A stretch of DNA of 64,000 nt from Deinococcus alpinitundrae (GCF_009982895.1 NZ_WXZL01000003.1:124001-188000); one strand, 5' to 3'. Shown: positions 30,934 through 40,075, numbered from the stretch's first letter. Numbers and translations are program-made. The notes: a model not told the origin generated them from the sequence alone.

Positions 30934-31597
30934 CTAGAACAGCCCCTGGCGCAGCGCCTTGACTGCCGCCTGGGTGCGGTCGGTGGCGCTGACCTTGTGC
31001 AGGATGTCCCGAATGTGGAACTTGACGGTGCTGACGCTGATGCCGAGCTGCGCGGCGATCTCCTTGTTGCTCTGGCCGTCAGCGATGCAGCGCAGCACCT
31101 CGGTCTCACGCTCGGTGAGCGGCGAGGCGCTCGGCGTGGGCGCGCACACTGCCGAGAATGTGGTGGGCGATCTGCGGATCAAGGTAGGCGCTGCCCGAGG
31201 CCGCCGCCCAGATCGCCAGCGGCAGCAGTTCTGGCTCGGCGCTCTTGAGGCAGTAGGTGTCGGCTGCGCTGCCCATGGCCGCCAGTACCTCGCCCCTGAG
31301 ATTGTGGGCCGTCAGCATGACCACCCGCAGCGCCGGGTACAGCCGCTTGATGCGCGCCGCCGTCTCGATGCCGTCGATGCCCGGCAAGCCGATGTCGAGC
31401 ACCACCACGTCCGGCACTTCGCCCCCCATTCCGGCGTTTGCGCCGCGTGCCGCCAGCACCTCCAGCGCTTCCTCGCCACTTCTGGCCTCGCCAACGACCC
31501 GCAGTTCCGGCTCGAAGTTGATGGCGACCCGCAGGCCGTCACGGGTAAAGGCGTGGTCCTCGACCAGCAGCACCCGAATGGTGCTCGGTTCCTTCAC
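30934..31597 (-). pseudogene. NarL/FixJ-type response regulator, frameshifted
   Basis: Two overlapping frames make one complete regulator. The first carries the receiver domain (IRVLLVEDHAFTRDGLRVA, phospho-acceptor in VVVLDIGLPGIDG, VVMLTAHN, Lys in YCLKSAE). The second carries the LuxR-type helix-turn-helix (LTERETEVLRCIADGQSNKE and LGISVSTVKFHIRDIL). A single-base indel around 31115-31160 separates them, so the receiver frame ends at RLAAHRA without DNA-binding domain. The GTG start overlaps the stop of the kinase remnant (GTGA). A sequencing error cannot be excluded, but the truncated kinase argues for decay. Confidence 0.8.
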
Positions 31598-31732
31598 GCG
31601 GGCACCACTGATAGCCGCAGGGTAAAGACCGTGCGGGCGTTCTGGGTGCGGCTGTAGCGCACGCTGCCGCCGTGGGCCTCGACGATCTGGCAGGTCAGAT
31701 ACAGGTTCAGGCCGCTGCTGCCCTGATCGGTC
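31594..31732 (-). pseudogene. Histidine kinase, 3' remnant only
   Basis: Only the last ~45 codons survive: DQGSSGLNLYLTCQIVEAHG (the G2 box of the HATPase domain), then the final strands with RTVFTLRLSVVPA and a stop. The dimerisation, sensor and most ATP-binding sequences are gone. The frame is cut off exactly where a rightward kdpD-like sequence begins, which indicates a deletion junction. Confidence 0.75.
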
Positions 31733-32648
31733 TATTGGAAACGCATGGCCGGGCCGGAACCATTCAGGCCGCCGAGGGGTTGCCGCTGTTTGCCTGCCGC
31801 GAGGTGGTGCGTGGCGGCGCGCTGCTGGGCGAGCTGGACGTGGACGGCCTGCTGGTGCGCCGCCCGCAACTGGTGATGGTCGACGGGCTGGCGCACACCA
31901 ACGCCCCCGGTGAGGCGCGCGAGAAACGCTGGCAGGACGCCGAGGTGCTGCTGGCAGCGGGCATCGACGTGATCAGCACGCTGAATGTGCAGCATCTGGA
32001 GAGCCTGCACGACACGGTGGCGCGCCTCACCGGGGTGCGGGTGCGCGAGCGGCTGCCCGACCACGTGCTGGAAGAGGCCGACGAACTCGTCCTGATCGAC
32101 GTGACGCCCGACGACTTGCAGGCGCGGCTGTGGGCGGGCAAGGTCTATGCCCCCGACAAGGTCGATCAGACCATCAGCCGTTTCTTTTCGAGCGCCAACC
32201 TGGGGCCCTGCGTGAGCTGGCGCTGCGGCAGATTGCCGACGCGGTGGAAGTGGAACCGGGCGGCCTGCCGGGCGTTCACGAGCGGGTGATGGTGGCCTGC
32301 GCCCCGGAGGAGCGTGCCGCGCGGCTGATCCGGCGGGCCGGGCGGCCGGCCGAGCGCCTCAAGGCCGAACTCTACGTGGTCACGGTGTGCCCCGAGCGCC
32401 TGAGCAGCGAGCAGTCGCGCTTCATGGACCGCGCGCGCACGCTCACGCAGGTGATGGGCGGCACCTTCACGGTGCTCGAAGAACCCGGCGGTGTGGCGCA
32501 GGTGTTGGCCCGCTTTGCCCGCGAGCACCACATCACCCAGATGGTGGTGGGCGAATCGAGCCGCTCGCGCTGGCAACTGCTGCGCGGGGACATCATTGGC
32601 CACCTGATGCGCGAAACCCGCAACGTGTACGTGATCAGCCGCGACTGA
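31727..32648 (+). pseudogene. kdpD: KdpD sensor N-terminal region, truncated and frameshifted
   Basis: The reading begins mid-domain at IGLLETHGRAGT, so the start codon and the Walker A motif expected just upstream are missing. It continues with VMVDGLAHTNAPG (Walker B region), KRWQDAEVLLAAGIDVISTL and NVQHLESLHDTVARLTGVRV, all KdpD hallmarks. Near 32202 one G is missing, shifting the frame from SSANLG to ALRELALRQIADAVEVE. The universal-stress-type domain follows (RFAREHHITQMVVGESSR) and the frame ends naturally at YVISRD. Neither kinase domain nor kdpABC genes are in the window. Confidence 0.82.
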
Positions 32649-32654
32649 GCTGGA

Positions 32655-33791
32655 TCAGACCTGCAAATCCAGCTTCCGTAACGCCGGTGTGTCGAAGCGT
32701 TCGATCCCCAGCGGCGAGACATCGATAAACGGTTCCTCGCCCGCCGCCATCTGGGCCATGACCCGGCCAATGGCGGCGGCCTGCATCACGCCGTGGCCAG
32801 AAAAACCGCAGGCGTTGAGCCAGCCTGGCGCGCTCGGCATCCATCCCACCACCGGAAACTGGTCGGGGGTGAGTTCGTAGTAGCCCCACCAGCTCGCCTT
32901 GCGGTCGAGCGTCGCGGCCTCCAGCCAGGGCCATCTCTCCAGCGCCAGCATCAGGGTGGGGTCCAGCCAGTCCCAGTTCAGGCCCTCCCGCCAGCCGGTG
33001 TCCGAGGGGTCGGCCCGCCCGAAGATCAGCCGTTCGCCCTCCGAGCGCATATACACGCCGCTGGTGAGGTCGAAGGTCATCGGCACCGGTCTGGGCAGAT
33101 TGATCGGCCCCGTCGAAAAGACCATTCGGCGGGCAGGCTGCACCGGGATGTCCAGCCCGGCCAGCCGTCCGATGTCGCCCGACCATGCCCCGGCGGCGTT
33201 GAGCAGTTGCGGGGCCTCGAAGGTGCCTGTCGCCGCCGTGACCCGCCAGAGGCCGCGCGCTTGCTCGATGCCGGTCACCGGCGTGTCGAGCAGCACCCGC
33301 GCTCCGGCCTCGCGTGCCCGCCGCACGTATTCGTGGTTCAGGCTGTGGGCGTCCACCTTGCCGTCGGTGGGACAAAAGCTGCACCCGCCCAGGCCAGCGG
33401 TGTCGAAGTCGGCATATTGCTGGGCTTCCTGCGGCGTGAGGGCCTCGGATGGAATGCCCAGGCCCTGCTGCAAGGCGACGGCTTCCTGGTGTGCCGCCCA
33501 ACCTGCCTCGGGAATCAGCATCAGGTAGCCCTCGGGACGGTAGCCCGATTCGGGCATGGCAGCGTATTCGGCGATGCTCTCACGCGACAGCAGGATGTTG
33601 GTGGCGCTGTTGAACTGCGCCCGCACCCCCGCCACGCTCCGGCCCGTCGAGCCGCTGGCCGGGTGGTGTTGTTCCAGCACGATGACGTTCAGGCCAAGCT
33701 GGGCCAGCCGCCAGGCACTCGCCGCGCCGATGATCCCGGCCCCGATGACGATGATGTCGGCACTCTGGACGGCAGACGTCTGGACGCTCAC
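32655..33791 (-). CDS. FAD-dependent oxidoreductase (DAO family)
   Basis: A 378-residue flavoenzyme related to glycine/sarcosine/D-amino-acid oxidases. The FAD-binding fold is IIVIGAGIIGAASAWRLAQL, with LEQHHPASGSTGRSVAG following. The C-terminal FAD segment is NACGFSGHGVMQAAAIG. It begins at GTG within a GTGA overlap with the upstream SDR gene and is the last gene of the 5-oxoproline operon. It probably oxidises an amino- or imino-acid (proline, sarcosine or D-amino acid type); the substrate cannot be assigned. Confidence 0.85.
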   Translation of the reverse strand: MSVQTSAVQSADIIVIGAGIIGAASAWRLAQLGLNVIVLEQHHPASGSTGRSVAGVRAQFNSATNILLSRESIAEYAAMPESGYRPEGYLMLIPEAGWAAHQEAVALQQGLGIPSEALTPQEAQQYADFDTAGLGGCSFCPTDGKVDAHSLNHEYVRRAREAGARVLLDTPVTGIEQARGLWRVTAATGTFEAPQLLNAAGAWSGDIGRLAGLDIPVQPARRMVFSTGPINLPRPVPMTFDLTSGVYMRSEGERLIFGRADPSDTGWREGLNWDWLDPTLMLALERWPWLEAATLDRKASWWGYYELTPDQFPVVGWMPSAPGWLNACGFSGHGVMQAAAIGRVMAQMAAGEEPFIDVSPLGIERFDTPALRKLDLQV

Positions 33792-34609
33792 GCGAGATCG
33801 GCCTCGATCACTGGAAAGCCCGACACCGGGTAGGTATCCACGTTGGCCGAGCGCTGCTGCACCAGCACGCCGCCGTCCACGCTGATGAACTGCCCGGTGA
33901 TGTAGGCGGCGTCGTCCGAGGCCAGAAACAGCGCTGCCCCGGTCATGTCCTCGGCCACGCCGTAACGGCCCAGCGGCACGGTTGTTTCGCGTTCGCGCAG
34001 TTCGGCGTCGGTCAGGCCGTACGTATTGATGAAGCCCGGCACCACCCCGCACACCCGCACGCCGTAGGGTGCGAGGTCGAGCGCCATCGAGCGGGTCATG
34101 GCCTCGATACCGCCCTTGGTCGCGTCGTAGGCCACGTTGCCCCGGTGGGCGCGGGTCGCGCCGCCCGAGGAGGTGGTCAGGATGACGCCGCGCCGCCGCC
34201 GCGCCATGATGCCCGCCGCCCGGTGTGAGCAGAGAAACACGCTTTTGAGATTGACCTTCTGGATGCGGTCCCACCAGGCCTCATCGGCGTCGAGAAAGTG
34301 CCGGGTGGTGTCGATCAGGCCCGCGTTGTTGTACAGCACATCCACGTAACCGAATTCAGTTTCGACTTCGGCGAACATGGACTCCACCTGTGCGGCGTCC
34401 GAGACGTCGGCAGGTACGGCCAGCGCGGTGCCGCCCGCCGCCTTGATCTCGTCCACGACGGCCTGCACCATCTCCGGTTTGATGTCGTTGACGGCCACCT
34501 TCGCGCCCTCGGCAGCGAAGCGCAGGGCCACCGCACGCCCGATGCCGCCGCCTGCGCCGGTGATGAGAACTGTCTTGCCGTTGAAGCGCTGCTGGTTGGG
34601 TGGGGTCAT
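33788..34609 (-). CDS. SDR family NAD(P)-dependent oxidoreductase
   Basis: A 273-residue classical short-chain dehydrogenase. LITGAGGGIGRAVALRFA binds the cofactor; VLYNNAGLID, TTSSGGATRA and the catalytic YDATKGG follow. The C terminus has the usual AAYITGQFISVDGG and then a ~20-residue tail. It overlaps both neighbours by 4 bases, so it is translationally coupled within the pxp operon. The acidic residue after the second strand (NDIKPE) favours NAD. Substrate is unknown. Confidence 0.87.
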   Translation of the reverse strand: MTPPNQQRFNGKTVLITGAGGGIGRAVALRFAAEGAKVAVNDIKPEMVQAVVDEIKAAGGTALAVPADVSDAAQVESMFAEVETEFGYVDVLYNNAGLIDTTRHFLDADEAWWDRIQKVNLKSVFLCSHRAAGIMARRRRGVILTTSSGGATRAHRGNVAYDATKGGIEAMTRSMALDLAPYGVRVCGVVPGFINTYGLTDAELRERETTVPLGRYGVAEDMTGAALFLASDDAAYITGQFISVDGGVLVQQRSANVDTYPVSGFPVIEADLA

Positions 34610-36171
34610 AAGGGATTCTCCTGTAAATGGGCATGCAGAAACCAGGGCCGAGCCCAGTCCTGAGGCGTGCCGGAGAGGTCGGGCCTGAATGAGACGAGCT
34701 GGCCGGGCCGCAACTGTGCTGCCAGCCGCAGGTCATGCGGGTGAACGACGGCCGGCTTGTGGTAGCCGCCGATGCGTCCCCGGTCCGCGAGCAGGATGAT
34801 CGGCTCTCCGGCAGGCGTGACCTGCACCGCACCCGGTGGGGTGGCCTCGCTGATGATCTGTCCGCCCGGCACCTCTGGCCCGCCCAGGCGCAGGCCCATG
34901 CGGTCCGAGCCGGTCACGCGGTAGGGGGCGCTGCCCAGGGCGGCCAGGGCCTCGCGCGTCGCTTGCGGGCCGGGCAGCAGCCGCAGAGTCACCTGTGCGG
35001 GCAGCTCCAGCGGCAGGTTGGCGAAACCGGGGAGCGCACTTTGTTGCGCCGCCACGCCCAGCACGTCGCCCGCCGCCAGGGGTCGTCCGACGCGGCCAAT
35101 CAGATCGGTGCTGCAACTGCCCAGAAACGGCAGACTTTCGAAGCCGCCCGCCACCGCCAGATATGCCCGCGCACCCTGCTGGCTGGACTCGAAGCGCAGT
35201 GTTTCGCCCGCTCGCAGCCGGAAACCCTGCTGCATCGGATATCCGACCGGCCGCATGCCGAACCCGGCCACGCCCACCACCACGTCTCGCAGGGCGCTCA
35301 GCACCGGGCCTTTGAGGGTCAGTTCCAGCAACGGCGCGTCCGGCGCGTTGCCGACCAGCCCGTTGGCGAAGCGAGCTGAGCGGGCATCCAGTGGGCCGCT
35401 GCGGGCCAGGCCCACCTGCGCCTGCCCCGAGCGCCCACCGTCCATCAGCAGGTCGAGCAGGCCGGGCCGCTCCACCCTAAGGGCGGGCCAGCGGGGTTCT
35501 TCGGGCCAGAGGTCGCGCACGGCGGGCAGCGGCGGCGTCTCGCCTTCGCCCGGTACGAAACGCACCTTGTCGCCCGGCGAGATCAGAAACGGCGCGGCGC
35601 GGTTGGGGTCATACACCGTGCCGAGTGCCGTGCCGAGCAGGTTCCAGCCGCCCGGCGAGGGCAGCGGATACACGCAGCTCTGGGCGTTGGCGATGGCGAC
35701 GGCATTGAACGGCACCTGCGCGCGCGGCGTCGAGCGGCGCGGCAGCCGCAGCACCTCCGGTACCTCGCCCAGAAAGGGAAAGCCCGGCGTGAAGCCCACC
35801 GCGTAGACGTGGTAATCGGGAGCCGAGTGTAGGCGAATAACCTCGGCCTGACTCAGGCCGGTGCGCTCGGCCACGTCGGGGAGATCGGGGCCGTCGTAGC
35901 GCACCGGAATCTCGATGGTCCGTCCCGCCGGGTCAGCGCTGCCGGTGGTTCGCAGATGCCGCGCCGCCCAGGCCCGCACCGCCGCGCCGTCCACGAGTGC
36001 CGCGTCGTATTCCACGAACAGATTGACGTAACTGGGACTCAGATCGGTGACGCCCGGCAGCAGATCGGCTTGCAGCGCCCGGTGAACGGCGTGCAGGCGG
36101 GCGTTCTGGCTCACGTCGAGCTGTTCGGAGAACTGGATGTAAAAGCCGCTGGGCGTGCTGGGCCGCCGCAT
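34606..36171 (-). CDS. Fused 5-oxoprolinase subunits PxpB-PxpC (KipI-KipA)
   Basis: A 521-residue fusion. Residues ~1-230 are the KipI/PxpB cyclophilin-like domain (GFYIQFSEQLDVSQNARL, then VGFTPGFPFLGEVPEVL and SPGGWNLLGTALG). Residues ~235-510 are the KipA/PxpC domain (VERPGLLDLLMDGGRSGQAQ, GLARSGPLD, then SEATPPGAVQVTPAGEPIIL and GYHKPAVV). With PxpA these form the ATP-dependent prokaryotic 5-oxoprolinase, which opens 5-oxoproline to glutamate. The two subunits are separate in E. coli and B. subtilis. The ATG is immediately next to the pxpA stop. Confidence 0.88.
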   Translation of the reverse strand: MRRPSTPSGFYIQFSEQLDVSQNARLHAVHRALQADLLPGVTDLSPSYVNLFVEYDAALVDGAAVRAWAARHLRTTGSADPAGRTIEIPVRYDGPDLPDVAERTGLSQAEVIRLHSAPDYHVYAVGFTPGFPFLGEVPEVLRLPRRSTPRAQVPFNAVAIANAQSCVYPLPSPGGWNLLGTALGTVYDPNRAAPFLISPGDKVRFVPGEGETPPLPAVRDLWPEEPRWPALRVERPGLLDLLMDGGRSGQAQVGLARSGPLDARSARFANGLVGNAPDAPLLELTLKGPVLSALRDVVVGVAGFGMRPVGYPMQQGFRLRAGETLRFESSQQGARAYLAVAGGFESLPFLGSCSTDLIGRVGRPLAAGDVLGVAAQQSALPGFANLPLELPAQVTLRLLPGPQATREALAALGSAPYRVTGSDRMGLRLGGPEVPGGQIISEATPPGAVQVTPAGEPIILLADRGRIGGYHKPAVVHPHDLRLAAQLRPGQLVSFRPDLSGTPQDWARPWFLHAHLQENPL

Positions 36172-36966
36172 TCAGCTCAGCCGGGGCTGAACGAAGGAAC
36201 GAACCTCGACGCCCGCTGCCGCCAGGGCTTCCCGCACGGCGCGGGCGATCTGCACGGCGTTGGGGTTGTCGCCGTGAATGCACAGGCTGTCGACCTCGAA
36301 CGGACTGTTCTGAGTAAAGGCAAAGTAGCCCCCGTCAATCGCCTCGATCCTCCCCTCCGTCGCCATCATCACGGCGCGGCGGGCGGCCTCGGCAGGGTCG
36401 TGAATGCTGGAACCCGGCATCGAGCGCGGTGCGAGGCGGCCATCACTCAGGTAAGCGCGTTCGGGAAAGGTCTCCAGCACCACCGGCACCCCCAGCGCGC
36501 GGGCCTGGTGCTCCAGCTCGGTGGCGGGCAGCACCAGCAGTGGCAGCGCCGGGTTGAAGTCGCGGGTGGCCTGGGCAATCGCCTGAGCGGTCGGCGCGTG
36601 TGTCCAGGCGCGTGTGGAGAGTGCGCCGTGCGCTTTGACGTGCTGCAAATCCAGCCCGGCAGCCCCCGCCATGCCCGCGAGTGCTGAAATCTGATAGAGC
36701 GTGTCGGCGTAGACCTGATCCGGCGCGGCCTCCAGAATGCGCCGCCCGAAGCCCGGCAGATCGGGATAACTGGGGTGCGCCCCGATGCCCAGGTGGTGCT
36801 GCCCGGCCAGCACGAGGGTGCGCTGCATGGTGAGGGGATCGCCCGCATGGAAGCCGCAGGCGACGTTCACGCTGCTCAGCAGGGAAAACAGGGCCGCGTC
36901 GTCGCCCATGATCCAGGCTCCGTAAGACTCGCCCGCGTCGGCGTTGAGGTCTATGCTGCGCGTCAT
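36172..36966 (-). CDS. pxpA: 5-oxoprolinase subunit PxpA (LamB/YcsF family)
   Basis: A 264-residue LamB/YcsF protein. Hallmarks are SIDLNADAGESYGAW at the start, SVNVACGFHAGDPLTMQRTL, IGAHPSYPDLPGFGRR, VKAHGALSTRA, FPERAYLSDGRLAPRS and SLCIHGDNPNAV. It is the first gene of the operon; its partner subunits follow without a gap. 5-oxoproline forms spontaneously from glutamine and in glutathione turnover, so the enzyme serves as both a repair and a nutrient route. An 85-bp gap separates it from the divergent LOV kinase. Confidence 0.92.
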   Translation of the reverse strand: MTRSIDLNADAGESYGAWIMGDDAALFSLLSSVNVACGFHAGDPLTMQRTLVLAGQHHLGIGAHPSYPDLPGFGRRILEAAPDQVYADTLYQISALAGMAGAAGLDLQHVKAHGALSTRAWTHAPTAQAIAQATRDFNPALPLLVLPATELEHQARALGVPVVLETFPERAYLSDGRLAPRSMPGSSIHDPAEAARRAVMMATEGRIEAIDGGYFAFTQNSPFEVDSLCIHGDNPNAVQIARAVREALAAAGVEVRSFVQPRLS

Positions 36967-37051
36967 GCGCTCAGGCTAGCCCAAAACGGCAGCCGGAACT
37001 AACGTTCGGAGATGAAGCCGTGCGTAAGCCAAGCGCTTGAGCGGAGCACGG

Positions 37052-39766
37052 GTGATCAGCGAAACTGAAGGGGTCATCAAGGAGTTCACCATTTCCCCCA
37101 CCCTGCCCCCTTCCCTCGACCTTCAACTGCTCCGCCAGGCACTCGACGCCAGCGCGGTGGGCGTGGCGGTGACCGACGCTACCTTGCCCGACAACCCGCT
37201 GGTGTACGTCAACCCGGCCTTCGAGCGCCTCAGCGGCTACCGCTTTAGCGAGATCATCGGGCGCAACTGCCGGTTCCTGCAAGGTCAGGACCGCGATCAA
37301 GCAGCCAGATACGCTCTCAGACAGGCTGTCGAGCAGCGCCGCAGCGTGACGGTGGTGCTGCGAAACTACCGCGCGGACGGCGCGCTCTTCTACAACGAGC
37401 TGACAATCAGTCCGGTGCATGATGTCAGCGGCCAGCTCACCCACTTCGTCGGGTTCCAGAACGACGTGACGGCCCGTGAGGAGGGCGCGGCGCTGATGCG
37501 ACGCTTGATGCAGCTTACGCAGGCGCTTGCCGCCGTGGGCCATCAGGCGGGCGTGTTCGAGATCATCTTGCAAGACGCCCTAGAGGCCCTCTCCGGTGTG
37601 GCCGGAGCTGTGCTGCTGGTCGAGGGCGCTCGGCTGCGCGTCGCGGCCCGGCGTGGCCCGGCGCAGGAGGCGGGGGTGTGGCAGGCCGCCGCCCTGGACG
37701 AGAGCGGTCCGGCGGCAGATGCCCTGCGCCTGGGCCAGCCGCTCTTTTTCAGGGCCAGCGGCGAACTCGTGTCGGCCTATCCGGACCTGGAAGCGCGCAC
37801 AGGCGGCCTGGCTGCCGTCGCCAGCGCCGTGTTGCCGATGGTGGAGGCCGGGCGGCCCCTGGGCGTCATCGTGCTCGATTTCAGCGAACCGTACGACTTC
37901 TCGGCAAGCGAGCAGGCCTTTTTGCAGACCCTGGCGGCCCAGTGTGCCGTCACCCTGGAGCGCGCCCGGCTCTCGGATGACCTCGAGCGGCAGGTCGAGC
38001 AGCGCAGCGCCGAACTCGGCGCGTTCGTGCGCTTCAGCGAGGCGGCCAGCAGCGAGGACGACGTGCTGGTGCTGGCCCAGCGGGCGGTGGACGTGCTGGG
38101 CGTGCTGTTTACGCAGGCCACCAGCGGCTACTACGCGCTGGACGAAGGCCAGTGGAAGCTGCGCGTCTACAGCCCGGATCTGGTCGCCCAGCGCGACGTG
38201 CTGACCGGATTGCAGGCCGGGGTGCCGCTCGACATCCCAGTGTTCGAGGAGGCGCTGCGCAGTGGCCAGGCCGTCTTCGTGGACGCCTGGAACCCCATGA
38301 CGGCCGGAACTTCTCAGGCGCAGGCTTACCAGTCCGTGGCCACCTACCCGCTGACGCTGGACGGCCAGCCGCTCGCCGTGTTCGGCATCGGCCTCAAAGA
38401 CACCGCGCGGTGGAGCGCCCAGGGCCGGGCCACTTTTCAAGCGGTGGGGCGCAGCCTGAATCTGGCGATCGAGCGGACCGAGGCGGCCCGGCGGCTCGGC
38501 GCGCAGAACGCCGAACTCACGGCCCGCACGCGGGCGCTGGAGGGCTTCGCCGAGCTGACCCGCGACCTCAGCGCGGCGGGCGAGGCCACCACCCTGATCC
38601 AGTCGGCCCTGGCGATGGCGCTCTCGCTGCTGCCGCCAGGCTACGCCGCGTTCTGGGAGCGCCAGGGCGAACGGTGGCAGGCCAGTGTGCAGGTGGGCGA
38701 CGTGGGCGACGCGGACCTGCAAGCGGTGATCAGTGCCGGACTGCCCACTGATGCGACGCCGACCCTCGACACCCCCGCCCGCACCCGGCAGCCGTATTAC
38801 CAGGACGTGTACCTGCAGGGCCTCGACACCCCGGCGGAAATTGTCAGCCACGTCAACGCGGTGGCGACCCTGCCGGTGCTGGTCGGAGACGAGGTGGTGG
38901 GCCTCTTCAACGTGCCGCTGTTTGATACCCGCTTCTGGAGCGCCGCCGACAAGGCCGTGCTCGAATCCACTGTTCGTAGCCTGGGCCTGGCCCTGGAGCG
39001 CGCCGGGCAGACCCGTCAGCTCACCGCCCAGCGCGACCTGCTCGAAACCCGCACCCAGGCGCTTCAGGCGTCCAACGAGGAGCTCGAAGCTTTCACCTAT
39101 TCGGTCTCGCACGATCTGCGTACCCCCGTGCGCCACATCATCAGCTTCGGGTCGCTGCTGCGCCGGGCGCTGCCGCAGCCGCTGGACGCCAAGGCCGAGC
39201 GCTACTTCGGGGTGGTGGAGGAAGCGGCCGCCCGGCTGAGTCAGCTCATCGACGGCATGCTGGAAGTCTCGCGCACCTCCCGGCAGGTGCTGGCCACCGA
39301 GAGTGTGGACCTGAACCGCTTGTTCGAGGTGGAGCGCGCCGAGCTGGAGCGCCAGAACGGACTGATGACTGGACAGGTGGAGTGGCAGGTGGCCGAGTTG
39401 CCGCAGGTGACGGGCGATAGCGGCCTGCTGCGCCGGGTCGTCCGGGCCTTCCTCGACAACGCCCTCAAGTTCAGCCGCGCGCGCGTTCCGGCACGCATCG
39501 AGGTGTGGGCCGAGGACCGGGGAGCGACCTGGGCGGTGTTCGTGCGCGACAACGGGGTGGGCTTCGATCCACGCTACCGCCACAAACTGTTTTCGATGTT
39601 TCAGCGGCTGCACCACCAGGACGAGTTCGGCGGTGTCGGCGTGAGCCTCGCCAACGCCCGGCGCGTCATCACCCGGCACGGCGGCGCGGTCCTGGCCGAG
39701 GGTCAGCCTGATGGGGGCGCGACCTTCGGGTTCGTGCTGCCTAAAAGTAAAGTCTCCGCGAATTAG
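37052..39766 (+). CDS. LOV-domain blue-light sensor histidine kinase
   Basis: A 904-residue soluble sensor kinase. The N-terminal PAS domain is a LOV domain: IIGRNCRFLQGQDRD carries the photo-adduct Cys (C73), and the flavin contacts are present in RNYRADG (N105), FYNELTISP (N115) and VGFQNDVT (Q136). Three GAF-like regions follow (~165-320, ~335-480, ~495-650). The HisKA segment is FTYSVSHDLRTPVRHI (phospho-acceptor H687), and the HATPase has DNALKFSR, VRDNGVGFDP and a G2-box variant. There is no receiver domain or adjacent regulator. GTG was chosen because GCGGAG precedes it. Confidence 0.9.
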   Translation: MISETEGVIKEFTISPTLPPSLDLQLLRQALDASAVGVAVTDATLPDNPLVYVNPAFERLSGYRFSEIIGRNCRFLQGQDRDQAARYALRQAVEQRRSVTVVLRNYRADGALFYNELTISPVHDVSGQLTHFVGFQNDVTAREEGAALMRRLMQLTQALAAVGHQAGVFEIILQDALEALSGVAGAVLLVEGARLRVAARRGPAQEAGVWQAAALDESGPAADALRLGQPLFFRASGELVSAYPDLEARTGGLAAVASAVLPMVEAGRPLGVIVLDFSEPYDFSASEQAFLQTLAAQCAVTLERARLSDDLERQVEQRSAELGAFVRFSEAASSEDDVLVLAQRAVDVLGVLFTQATSGYYALDEGQWKLRVYSPDLVAQRDVLTGLQAGVPLDIPVFEEALRSGQAVFVDAWNPMTAGTSQAQAYQSVATYPLTLDGQPLAVFGIGLKDTARWSAQGRATFQAVGRSLNLAIERTEAARRLGAQNAELTARTRALEGFAELTRDLSAAGEATTLIQSALAMALSLLPPGYAAFWERQGERWQASVQVGDVGDADLQAVISAGLPTDATPTLDTPARTRQPYYQDVYLQGLDTPAEIVSHVNAVATLPVLVGDEVVGLFNVPLFDTRFWSAADKAVLESTVRSLGLALERAGQTRQLTAQRDLLETRTQALQASNEELEAFTYSVSHDLRTPVRHIISFGSLLRRALPQPLDAKAERYFGVVEEAAARLSQLIDGMLEVSRTSRQVLATESVDLNRLFEVERAELERQNGLMTGQVEWQVAELPQVTGDSGLLRRVVRAFLDNALKFSRARVPARIEVWAEDRGATWAVFVRDNGVGFDPRYRHKLFSMFQRLHHQDEFGGVGVSLANARRVITRHGGAVLAEGQPDGGATFGFVLPKSKVSAN

Positions 39767-40053
39767 CGCATTGGTCGAAGCTGCCCTGACTTGTGGGGAA
39801 ACGGCTTCACGCAGGTCTGTCCAGCCCTCTGTTCTCCAACATCGGGAGAGGATGACATAGGGGCGTTGGACCGCGTCAACGGGTGTCATTATTCGCCGTT
39901 CATCTGCAATTTGGTTCTCAGTGGCCTGACAAACCGCAGAGGCTGGAGCCGCCCGCACTGGCCGCTTGAGCGCTCTCCTGCGGCCGCCCCGCTGTTGGGG
40001 CTTTCCCAGTCATACACCGCGATTGGCCTTAAACGCTTGTCTTAAATTTTATT
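39767..40053. other. Intergenic region, no gene recognised
   Basis: This stretch between the LOV kinase and the permease promoter has one short rightward frame (39791-40045) without ribosome binding site or family features. No terminator hairpin with a T-tract was found after the kinase stop. Confidence 0.4.
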
Positions 40054-40074
40054 AGATGAAAATTAATCTCATCT
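40054..40074. promoter_or_regulatory. Inverted repeat abutting the permease -35 box
   Basis: AGATGA and TCATCT flank a 9-base AT-rich centre, ending one base before the TTGACA box. A protein bound here could block or recruit RNA polymerase. The regulator is unknown. Confidence 0.45.
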
Positions 40075-40075
40075 G

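Noticed and set aside
30527..30934. Leftward 135-codon frame with a hydrophobic tail
   Set aside because: No ribosome binding site, no family match and shadow-like composition; the hydrophobic stretch alone is too little to call a gene.
37052..39766. Bacteriophytochrome identity for the sensor kinase
   Set aside because: The HisKA resembles the phytochrome-associated type, but the N terminus is a LOV domain and no biliverdin-binding PAS-GAF core with its motifs was seen.
37580..39958. 792-codon leftward open frame opposite the LOV kinase
   Set aside because: Antisense to a clear kinase with LOV, HisKA and HATPase motifs; the product is low-complexity and has no recognisable fold.
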